The notes under the pieces are model-generated. The model had not been told where the DNA came from and did no database searches. It saw only the letters and a list, made by a program, of their open reading frames with translations. Positions 1-5,292 of a stretch of DNA of 5,292 bases are shown here, in pieces. Each line of letters starts with the position of its first letter. Within the stretch, counting starts at the first letter, position 1. Where the stretch lies: NCBI GenBank assembly GCA_019307545.1, contig JAFDJI010000312.1, positions 1 to 5,292 of the forward strand, written 5' to 3'. This DNA is from Deltaproteobacteria bacterium. Lineage in GTDB: Bacteria; Myxococcota_A; UBA796; GCA-2862545. The translations under genes were made by a program, and so were the position numbers.

Positions 1-467
1 GACCTCATGGACCAGGGGGAGAACCGGATTCCGGTGCGCCAGATGGAGTCGGTCTCCATGTGGTAGCCGTGGCGCGGCACCGTCCACCCTCCCACGCTCC
101 CACCCGTGCGCTTGAAGGCCACCACCGCCCCGTCCCACACCCCCACGCGCCATCGGGGGTCCGCGGTCAGGTGGCGTTGGACCACGTCGGCGTCGCTGGA
201 CCGAACCGAAGCGAGGCCGGAGAAATCGGCCTTGATCCGGTACACGGTGTACCGATAGCCGAGCAACTCCAGGTCGAAGTCCGAAGCGCGGGAGGCCAGT
301 TGCGGCACGGGCAGCAGGGTGTCGTAGGGAGAGGGGGCCGTGCCGGGGTCCATGGCAGCCGACGTGGGGGCCGCCAGCGTGACGCGAGGGCGGGCAGGGC
401 TGGTGTCCAGGGTCTGGGGCGTGTGGCATCCGGCCAATACCAGCACCCAAATGGCGATCATGCTCAC
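1..467 (-). CDS. Predicted lipoprotein of unknown function (5' part; C-terminus beyond the window)
   Basis: I do not recognise a family. The reverse strand is open from the start region to position 1 with no stop codon, giving about 155 residues. A short hydrophobic N-terminus (IAIWVLVLAGC) ends in lipobox LAGC, so the mature protein should be lipid-anchored at Cys14 of the chosen start. A Pro/Thr/Ala-rich linker follows, then a folded-looking segment (FDLELLGYRYTVYRIKADF; RWRVGVWDGAVVAFKR). Codons in this frame favour G/C at the third position, and the product reads like a real protein; the overlapping plus-strand frame gives an Arg/His/Pro-rich product typical of a shadow. The start is uncertain. 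GTG at 467 has AGGA nine bases upstream; ATG at 461 and GTG at 494 are alternatives, and GTG 494 would add an Arg to the signal peptide. The frame stays open further, past an ATG at 578. The gene is divergent from the sulfotransferase gene. Confidence 0.7.
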   Translation of the reverse strand, partial: MSMIAIWVLVLAGCHTPQTLDTSPARPRVTLAAPTSAAMDPGTAPSPYDTLLPVPQLASRASDFDLELLGYRYTVYRIKADFSGLASVRSSDADVVQRHLTADPRWRVGVWDGAVVAFKRTGGSVGGWTVPRHGYHMETDSIWRTGIRFSPWSMR

Positions 468-539
468 CCCGCGATTTCCTGCCTGTACAGACACCGTAGA
501 CTCGAGCGACCGGGTTCGTTTCTGAAGGGGTAGCCTGGG

Positions 540-566
540 CCGGCACAGGTCGCGCCGACCCGGCAC
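540..566. promoter_or_regulatory. Candidate operator: inverted repeat framed by direct repeats
   Basis: GGTCG-CGC-CGACC (548-560) is a perfect 5-bp inverted repeat with a 3-base centre. The heptamer CCGGCAC occurs at 540-546 and again at 560-566. The two copies are 20 bp apart, about two helical turns, and flank the inverted repeat. The position between divergent genes fits a binding site for a dimeric regulator. GC-rich DNA yields such short matches by chance, so this is only a candidate, and no regulator gene is visible in the window. Confidence 0.3.
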
Positions 567-650
567 TCCCTCCTTCATTCGGATCGCCACGGGGGAATGT
601 TGAAGGGAAATCGACCTGGGCCGCGGCTGGTACCATGCGCGCCTGCTCTC

Positions 651-657
651 GAGGGGG
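651..657 (+). promoter_or_regulatory. Ribosome binding site that sets the sulfotransferase start
   Basis: GAGGGGG lies five bases before ATG 663. It supports that codon over the upstream in-frame ATG at 597, which has no comparable purine-rich tract and would add 22 residues (with GPRLVPCAPALEG) before the nucleotide-binding motif. Confidence 0.6.
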
Positions 658-662
658 TCGTC

Positions 663-2600
663 ATGCCGAAGTTGAAGCCCGTCACGTTCATCCTGGGTGC
701 CGGTCGCAGTGGCACGACCCTCCTCCGCGTCATGCTCGCCGGGCATCCAGACCTGTTCGTTCCGCCGGAGCTGTTCATGGCGGTCTACGACACCATGGCC
801 ATCCGCACCGCGGATCTGAAGCAGCGGTACTGGCTCAAGGGGGGTCTGCGGCGAGCGGTCATGGACCTGCAGGGCGTGGATGTGGAGGAGGCCAAACGCA
901 TCGTCGGCTCCCTGGATCCCCTCACCGTTCCCGAGGGCTACGCCTGGCTCCAGGACCAACTCGGCGATCGGATGCTCGTCGACAAGTGCCCGCCCCTCGC
1001 CTACATCCCGCAGCTACTGCCACGCGTGGAGGAGTGGTTCGAGTCTCCGCGCTACATCTGGATCGTTCGCCACCCGGGCGCCGTCATCCGCAGCTTCCAG
1101 AACATGCCGATGGCCGAGATGATGTTCCAGGGCTTTCCGGTCAGCTACCGCAACCTCTGGTACGAGACCAACCGCAACATCCGGGATTATCTGGCCACCA
1201 TTCCCGAAGAGCGCTGGACCCGGGTCCGCTTCGAGGACCTGGTCCGCGAGCCCCGGTCCGAGATGGAACGGGCATGTGCCACCATCGGCATCCCCTTCCA
1301 CGACGCGCTGCTCGAGCCCTACGAGGGCGACCGGATGCGGGACGGTCCCAAGGGGGCCCGCGCCATCGGGGATCCACAGATGGCCACCCGCCGTCGCATC
1401 CAGCCCGAGTTGGCCAACAAGTGGCTCGACGGCTTCGACCCGACCACGGTCAACGACGAGACCCGGCTGCTCGCCAAGGAGTACGGCTACGACCTCGACG
1501 CCATGCCCCGCCCGCCCATCGCTCGGGTCGGGGAGGCCATGAAGGAGCTGTTCGACGTCGCCCACACCCTCGAGCGGAAGATGCAGACCCCGGTGGACCT
1601 CGACAACGCGGAGGGGCGACGCTTCCTGCTCCGCATGCTCGGCGCCAGCATCGACACCTTCGTCGAGCATGGCGACGCGGAGCGGCCGCGGTTCCACGAC
1701 GCCGAAGGCCCCCACCGCAAGATGTTCGGCGACTGCCCGGACGCCGACTACCACCGGGCGCCGATCCGGATGGGTCCGGGAAGGGCGTACCGCCTGTGGG
1801 GCCGGATTCCACCCGGCACCTGCTACGTGGGCGTCCTGCTCTACGGGCGGGGCGGCCGGGTGGGAAAATGCCTGGCCGACCGCGATCTCCAGCGTGACGC
1901 GGATGGGCGCTTCGAAGTGCACATCTCCACCGAGACCTGGGACGGGCAGGGGACCTCGCTGCAGGGGGATGGGGACGAGAACGCGGTGATGGTGCGGCAG
2001 TACTTCGCGGACCGCGCCACCGAGGCGCCCATCGAGCTGAACATCGAGTTGGTGGGGGAGCCTGCGCCGCTCGCGCCCTTGGATGCCAACAGCCTCGCGG
2101 ACAACCTCGGGCTCTCCACCCGCATGCTGAAAGCGATCTACAAGCGCACGGTGCAGGCGTACGAGATGGTGCGCGGCGTGGCGCTGAACCAGTTCGTCCA
2201 GGTTCCCCCAGACCAACTCTTCCCCACCCCGGACAACAAGTACCTGGTGAGCTGGTACCGGTTCGGACGGGACCAACTCCTGGTCGTGCGGGGACAGGTC
2301 CCCAAGACGCGGTATTTCGGGCTGTCCCTCTGCAACGCGTGGATGGAGAGCCTCGACTACCTGAACCACCAGGTGAACCTCAACCACCTCCAGATCGAGA
2401 CCGACGGCGACGGGCGATTCGAGGCGGTGCTGTCTCACCGCGACCCCGGCATCCGAAACTGGCTGGACGTGGCCGGCCACGATGCCGTGTACCTGTTGGT
2501 GCGGTGTCTGCTCTTGGAGGGTGACCTCCCCGCGCTGACCACCCAGGTCATGTACGTACACGAGTGGGAGCGGCTGCTGGCGGAGCGCAAGGGGGCGTAG
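663..2600 (+). CDS. PAPS-dependent sulfotransferase fused to a C-terminal DUF1214-like region
   Basis: The 645-residue protein appears to have two parts. Residues about 6-285 match the sulfotransferase family (Sulfotransfer_3 type), which moves a sulfuryl group from PAPS to a hydroxyl or amine acceptor. The 5'-phosphosulfate loop GAGRSGTTLL is at 12-21. The 3'-phosphate-binding segment IVRHPGAVIRSF has Arg136 and Ser144. The later VRFEDLVREP (188-197) and the IGDPQMATRRRI region are also typical. Residues about 310-620 resemble DUF1214-type proteins: DADYHRAPI..YRLWGRIPPGTCYVGVLLYG, a VRQYFAD segment (445-450), and near the end HQVNLNHLQIETDGDGRF, DPGIRNWLD and an LLVR segment. Such fusions are known in sulfotransferase-annotated proteins; the role of this region is unclear. 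The substrate cannot be read from sequence. There is no signal peptide or membrane segment, so it should be cytoplasmic. The start at 663 is chosen for its RBS and because the family begins just before the P-loop. Confidence 0.88.
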   Translation: MPKLKPVTFILGAGRSGTTLLRVMLAGHPDLFVPPELFMAVYDTMAIRTADLKQRYWLKGGLRRAVMDLQGVDVEEAKRIVGSLDPLTVPEGYAWLQDQLGDRMLVDKCPPLAYIPQLLPRVEEWFESPRYIWIVRHPGAVIRSFQNMPMAEMMFQGFPVSYRNLWYETNRNIRDYLATIPEERWTRVRFEDLVREPRSEMERACATIGIPFHDALLEPYEGDRMRDGPKGARAIGDPQMATRRRIQPELANKWLDGFDPTTVNDETRLLAKEYGYDLDAMPRPPIARVGEAMKELFDVAHTLERKMQTPVDLDNAEGRRFLLRMLGASIDTFVEHGDAERPRFHDAEGPHRKMFGDCPDADYHRAPIRMGPGRAYRLWGRIPPGTCYVGVLLYGRGGRVGKCLADRDLQRDADGRFEVHISTETWDGQGTSLQGDGDENAVMVRQYFADRATEAPIELNIELVGEPAPLAPLDANSLADNLGLSTRMLKAIYKRTVQAYEMVRGVALNQFVQVPPDQLFPTPDNKYLVSWYRFGRDQLLVVRGQVPKTRYFGLSLCNAWMESLDYLNHQVNLNHLQIETDGDGRFEAVLSHRDPGIRNWLDVAGHDAVYLLVRCLLLEGDLPALTTQVMYVHEWERLLAERKGA

Positions 2601-2613
2601 TCAACGGCTGAAT

Positions 2614-2646
2614 CCCAGCGGCGATCCTGGGCGCTGAAAACTTTTC
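2614..2646 (+). terminator. Weak candidate terminator after the sulfotransferase gene
   Basis: CCCAG (2614-2618) can pair with CTGGG (2627-2631) around an 8-base loop; an overlapping alternative pairs CAGCG (2616-2620) with CGCTG (2632-2636). A short T-run (2642-2645) follows inside GAAAACTTTTC. The stems are only 5 bp and the T-run is short, so termination would be inefficient. Confidence 0.3.
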
Positions 2647-2710
2647 CGCAAAGTGCTTAACGGTCGGCCGTCCGATCCGACATGCTGCTTACGGGTGTGT
2701 TTTCACGCGG

Positions 2711-2734
2711 ATGACGAGCTGGGGTGCATCATGA
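2711..2734 (+). other. Possible 7-codon leader ORF coupled to the subtilase start
   Basis: An ATG at 2711 opens a short frame encoding MTSWGAS. Its TGA stop (2732-2734) overlaps the subtilase ATG (2731-2733) in an ATGA arrangement, the usual geometry for translational coupling. The nine bases ATGACGAGC occur at both starts, 20 bp apart, so this may simply be a small duplication of the start region. The ribosome site in front of it (ACGCGG) is weak. Confidence 0.2.
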
Positions 2735-5100
2735 CGAGCCAGATCGCGGGTCGCTCTTGCGCTATTGCGGCCTTCGCGCTTTCCACCGCCATCTCCCTCG
2801 CCGCTTGCGACGAGGCGACGGTCGTGGTGCCGGCGGAGGTAGCGGCGTCGAGTCCCGCCACCAGGGCGGCGAGTCCCTACCTGGAGGATCGGGTGATGGT
2901 CCTGCCGGCGAGGGGATCCGTGGTCTGGGACATCGCCGATGCCCATGGCCTGAGGGTGGTGCATGCTCCGGGCGCCAGCGGTTACGCGATGCTGGCGGTG
3001 GACTCCAACGGAATCAAGGGTTCGCTGCACCGACTCGGGCTCGACCCAGATGTCCGGACGGCCTACCGGGTCGGCGCGGTCTACGGGACCGATGACGACA
3101 TGTGGGAATGGGAGCTCCCCGAGCTTCCCGATCCGTGGCACCTCACCTCGATCGGACGCCCGGAACCCGCTGGGGAACTCGGTGATTGGGTGGTGGCGGT
3201 CCTGGACACGGGGGTGGCCTACGAGTTCTACGCGTCCTTCGAGACGTGGGAGGCGTTCATCCAGACCCCGTCGCTGGCGGGGGTGACTTTCGTTTCGCCC
3301 TGGGACTTCGTCAACGATGATGCGCACGCCAACGACGACCACCAGCACGGGACCCTGATGGCGAGCCTCATCGCATCGCAGGGCATCGTGGAAGGTGTCG
3401 CACCGGGCGTCTCGTTGATGCCGGTCAAGGTGCTCGGTGCCGACAACAGCGGCAACGAGGTGGCGCTGATCGATGGCATCTACCACGCAGTGGACAACGG
3501 GGCGGACGTCATCAGCATGAGCCTCACCTTCGGGCAGGGGTACGTCCCGTCGCTGCCGCTGCTCGAGGCGCTGCAGACGGCGCACGACCTTGGCGTCGTG
3601 ATGGTCGCTGCTTCCGGAAACGACGGCGATGTCTACGCGAGTTGGCCCGCGGCGAGCCCGTTTGTGATCGCTGTCGCCGCCGGAGAGCCCCATCCGGAGT
3701 ATGTCGACGGGTCCTGGACCGGTGCCATCGCCCCCACGGCCTACAGCAACAAGCACCTCATCGTGGATATCCTCTCGCCAGGCGGAAACCTGGACGTGGA
3801 CGCGCTCGGTGATGGGTACGTGGACGGCGTGCTCGCCGAGAGCATCTTCCCAGGGTTCCCGGTTCTGCCCGGGTACTGGCTCACCGCGGGGACGAGCCAG
3901 GCGACGGCCATCACAAGCGGTGCGGTGGTCCACTTGCTCGATGCGGGTGCCGAGGGCGACCAGGTGGTACGGGCGTTCCACAAGGGAGCGAGCTCCGCGG
4001 GTTCCCGAGGCACGCCCTTCAAGAACGGCTTTGGTGCTGGAAGCATGGACCTCACCCGGTCGGTGGATCTGTTTTGCTCCGGCAACGCTGCGGTGGTCAA
4101 CGACCATGGGATCCACGTGGCGATGCTTCCCCACCTGCAACGGAATGACGACCAGGTGCGGCCCGCCGTCCACCTCACGGTCTTGACGGAGAGCGGCCGT
4201 CCAGTTGCGTACGCCCGCGTGTATGGGGTGTTCTCCGGGTCTTCTCGTGGCCTGCTGGAGTGCTACACCGACGCCACGGGTAGCTGCACCGCGGTTGGAG
4301 TTGCAGTATCCGCTCGCGACGCCTCGGGAGAGCCAGCGGCACTGGCCTGGACGGTTTCGGTGGACGCCGTGCACAAGAACGGCGTGGCCTACCGGCCTGC
4401 GTCCGCCGTATACGCCACCGATGCGTTGGAGGTCTTCCTCGCCGCCGCGGCGGCAGAGCCGGCGCTCCAGGACACGGTGCTCGCTTTCTACTGGGAGGAC
4501 ACCAACGACCCCGTCCTCGGGGGCATCGCCGAGAGCTACGTGGTGATCAACAGCGGCGTCGGGCTCGCCTCCAGCCCCATCGGGGTCATCTTCACCCCGC
4601 GGCGCATCGAGGGGCTGTTCACCTCCGAGACGCTGGCGCTCGACCTGGACGGTACCGGCCTGGCCTCCAGCCCCATCGGGCTGCAATGGCTCCGCCTGGT
4701 CATCATCGATGCCCAGGGGTTGGCCTCCAGCCCCATCGGGTCCGGTCTGGCCTCCAGCCCCATCGGGCTGCGGAGCCTGCGGCTCGTGGTCATCGAGGGC
4801 ACTGGCCTGGCCTCCAGCCCTATAGGGCTCAGCGCGAGAACGCTCTATGTCTCTGACGCGAGCACCTACGACTCGGCGTACGTGTACTTCGACAGCAACC
4901 CAATCCTGCTTTCCACTGGCACCACGGTCGGAGTGGAGACGAGCAGTACCGCGGTCGGTGACTGGGTGGACGGTGGAGGTTGGGTCAGCAGTGGCTATGG
5001 AGGTGGGTCCCTGATGATCGGGGCCGGTGTGGTGGACACGGTCGCCGCGACCAACGCGGCTGGGCAATCGGGCATCGGCTCGGTACAGGTCGGCAACTAG
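2731..5100 (+). CDS. Lipoprotein subtilisin-like serine protease (S8) with Ig-like domain and GLASSPIG-repeat tail
   Basis: A 789-residue secreted serine endopeptidase. The signal peptide ends in lipobox LAAC with Cys26; Asp27 follows. Residues about 50-120 look like an inhibitor-I9-type prodomain (DRVMVLPA; DPDVRTAYRV). The S8 domain spans about 150-445 and has all catalytic positions: Asp159 (VAVLDTGVA), His206 (HQHGTLMAS), oxyanion Asn297 (AASGNDG) and nucleophile Ser389 (GTSQA). The usual GTSMAxP is altered: Gln follows Ser and the Pro is absent. GDGYVDGVL (360-368) matches a loop seen in related subtilases. Residues about 478-560 look like an Ig-like domain, with Cys511 and Cys519 placed for a disulfide. 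Residues 611-699 hold five GLASSPIG repeats, followed by a Gly/Ser-rich C-terminus. ATG 2731 is chosen because GGGG lies six bases upstream and the signal peptide then starts normally; ATG 2653 would put 26 extra residues in front. The kinase gene follows after 13 bp. The natural substrate is unknown. Confidence 0.92.
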   Translation: MTSQIAGRSCAIAAFALSTAISLAACDEATVVVPAEVAASSPATRAASPYLEDRVMVLPARGSVVWDIADAHGLRVVHAPGASGYAMLAVDSNGIKGSLHRLGLDPDVRTAYRVGAVYGTDDDMWEWELPELPDPWHLTSIGRPEPAGELGDWVVAVLDTGVAYEFYASFETWEAFIQTPSLAGVTFVSPWDFVNDDAHANDDHQHGTLMASLIASQGIVEGVAPGVSLMPVKVLGADNSGNEVALIDGIYHAVDNGADVISMSLTFGQGYVPSLPLLEALQTAHDLGVVMVAASGNDGDVYASWPAASPFVIAVAAGEPHPEYVDGSWTGAIAPTAYSNKHLIVDILSPGGNLDVDALGDGYVDGVLAESIFPGFPVLPGYWLTAGTSQATAITSGAVVHLLDAGAEGDQVVRAFHKGASSAGSRGTPFKNGFGAGSMDLTRSVDLFCSGNAAVVNDHGIHVAMLPHLQRNDDQVRPAVHLTVLTESGRPVAYARVYGVFSGSSRGLLECYTDATGSCTAVGVAVSARDASGEPAALAWTVSVDAVHKNGVAYRPASAVYATDALEVFLAAAAAEPALQDTVLAFYWEDTNDPVLGGIAESYVVINSGVGLASSPIGVIFTPRRIEGLFTSETLALDLDGTGLASSPIGLQWLRLVIIDAQGLASSPIGSGLASSPIGLRSLRLVVIEGTGLASSPIGLSARTLYVSDASTYDSAYVYFDSNPILLSTGTTVGVETSSTAVGDWVDGGGWVSSGYGGGSLMIGAGVVDTVAATNAAGQSGIGSVQVGN
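4561..4827 (+). repeat. Five-copy in-frame repeat encoding GLASSPIG
   Basis: Copies are at 4561-4584, 4657-4680, 4717-4740, 4744-4767 and 4804-4827. All encode exactly GLASSPIG (residues 611-618, 643-650, 663-670, 672-679 and 692-699). The spacers are 24, 12, 1 and 12 residues. The 18-nt core GCCTCCAGCCCCATCGGG is identical in copies 1-4. Copy 5 differs at two bases, both synonymous (CCC to CCT, ATC to ATA). The Gly-Leu codons vary (GGG CTC, GGC CTG, GGG TTG, GGT CTG, GGC CTG). The two 12-residue spacers, LQWLRLVIIDAQ and LRSLRLVVIEGT, are alike in protein but agree at only 22 of 36 bases. Most copies follow a short beta-like segment (VVINSGV, LALDLDGT, LRLVIIDAQ, LRLVVIEGT), so a beta-solenoid-like tail with 20-residue rungs is a reasonable guess. 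I do not recognise the motif as a named family. Confidence 0.9.
4816..4829. repeat. Perfect 14-bp palindrome in repeat copy 5
   Basis: AGCCCTATAGGGCT reads the same on both strands. It spans the end of the fifth GLASSPIG copy and the next codon. The corresponding DNA in copies 2 and 4 is AGCCC-CATC-GGGCT, which keeps the 5-bp arms; copies 1 and 3 have mismatched right arms. The palindrome arises from the two synonymous changes that set copy 5 apart. Confidence 0.6.
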
Positions 5101-5105
5101 GGGGG
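5099..5105 (+). promoter_or_regulatory. Ribosome binding site of the kinase gene, overlapping the subtilase stop
   Basis: AGGGGGG begins inside the subtilase TAG and lies eight bases before ATG 5114. An out-of-frame ATG at 5107 is closer, but that frame reaches a stop within the window and encodes no recognisable protein. The overlap of stop codon and RBS supports co-translation of the two genes from one mRNA. Confidence 0.5.
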
Positions 5106-5113
5106 TATGAAGG

Positions 5114-5292
5114 ATGCTCCTCGACTATCGCGGCAAAGTGCACGATCGGATAGGCCGCTGGCTGCTCCAAGAGCGGCTGGGGAGCGGGACCTATGGCACC
5201 ACCTGGCGGGCGGTCGACGAAGATGGCCGTGCAGCCGCGCTGAAGGTCCTGCCCGAGCCCCCCGGTGACGAGCTACGCGCGCTGTCCTCGGT
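5114..5292 (+). CDS. Hanks-type Ser/Thr protein kinase, N-terminal part (continues beyond the window)
   Basis: Only the first 59 residues are present. They contain the N-lobe signatures of a eukaryotic-like protein kinase. The glycine-rich loop is RLGSGTYGTTWRA, with the GxGxxG glycines at 23, 25 and 28. The AALKVL strand carries the expected ATP-binding lysine at 44. The catalytic loop and any C-terminal sensor or membrane segment lie past the right edge, so activity and localisation cannot be judged. Such kinases transfer phosphate from ATP to Ser/Thr residues and usually start in the cytoplasm. The gene begins 13 bp after the subtilase stop, and its RBS overlaps that stop, so the two are probably co-transcribed. 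Whether the kinase regulates the protease or only shares its promoter is unknown. Confidence 0.88.
   Translation, partial: MLLDYRGKVHDRIGRWLLQERLGSGTYGTTWRAVDEDGRAAALKVLPEPPGDELRALSS

Larger units (their letters stand above)
468..662. other. Divergent intergenic region between lipoprotein and sulfotransferase genes
   Basis: This 195-bp stretch separates two outward-facing genes and so should hold both promoters. I could not find a convincing sigma-70 pair with normal spacing on either strand. The clearest structure is the inverted and direct repeat at 540-566, listed separately. The minus-strand frame of the lipoprotein stays open through most of the region, so part of it would be coding if that gene starts further upstream than annotated. 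Confidence 0.6.

Noticed and set aside
60..533. Plus-strand ORF of 157 residues
   Set aside because: Its product is Arg/His/Pro/Gly-rich with no motif. It is the shadow of the minus-strand lipoprotein gene.
542..555. Sigma-54-like GG...GC spacing (GGCACAGGTCGCGC)
   Set aside because: The -12 half lacks the TTGC element; only the two dinucleotides match.
600..636. Sigma-70-like TTGAAG and TACCAT upstream of the sulfotransferase
   Set aside because: The boxes are 25 bp apart, outside the normal 16-18 bp spacing.
145..1376. GCGCCATCGGGG shared between the left region and the sulfotransferase gene
   Set aside because: It is a short GC-rich match inside coding sequence, with no repeat of the flanks; it is best explained by chance.
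1014..2561. Long minus-strand ORF opposite the sulfotransferase gene
   Set aside because: The plus strand encodes unmistakable sulfotransferase motifs. Long antisense frames are common in high-GC genes.
4536..4802. Minus-strand 88-residue frame with repeated PMGLEA, including one GLEAS like the cyanobactin recognition sequence
   Set aside because: It is the exact reverse of the GLASSPIG repeat, only one copy reads GLEAS, and no cyanobactin enzymes are nearby. The plus strand is clearly the protease frame.
4561..4827. CRISPR-like array of 24-bp repeats
   Set aside because: The spacers are 72, 36, 3 and 36 bp, every copy is in frame inside a protein, and no cas gene is visible.
2689..5067. 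Long minus-strand ORF opposite the subtilase gene
   Set aside because: It is antisense to a complete S8 protease, and its product is His/Arg/Gly-rich without domains.

Overview
The window is high-GC, gene-dense bacterial DNA. Two lipoprotein genes, a secreted subtilisin-type protease, a Hanks-type Ser/Thr protein kinase and a large sulfotransferase fusion together suggest a Myxococcota-like or other large-genome Gram-negative bacterium. That placement is inferred from gene content and composition; no marker gene is present.

Layout: (1) At the left edge, on the minus strand, is the 5' part of a lipoprotein gene of unknown function. It has no stop codon inside the window. (2) A 195-bp divergent intergenic region contains a candidate operator: a 13-bp inverted repeat framed by a 7-bp direct repeat. 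(3) On the plus strand is a 645-residue protein with an N-terminal PAPS-dependent sulfotransferase domain and a C-terminal region resembling DUF1214. (4) A short gap follows, with a weak terminator-like hairpin and a possible 7-codon leader ORF. (5) Next is a 789-residue lipoprotein subtilase: signal peptide, I9-like prodomain, S8 domain with a complete Asp/His/Ser triad, and an Ig-like domain. Its tail carries five copies of the octapeptide GLASSPIG. (6) The start of a Ser/Thr kinase lies 13 bp downstream and runs off the right edge.

The protease and kinase probably form one transcription unit, perhaps an envelope proteolysis and signalling pair. The sulfotransferase is probably separate: about 130 bp lies between it and the protease gene, and that gap has its own hairpin and translation signals. 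The most unusual element is the GLASSPIG array. Its 18-nt ASSPIG core is identical at the DNA level in four of five copies, although the sequence between copies has diverged. This points to recent copying, gene conversion or a DNA/RNA-level constraint in addition to a protein repeat.
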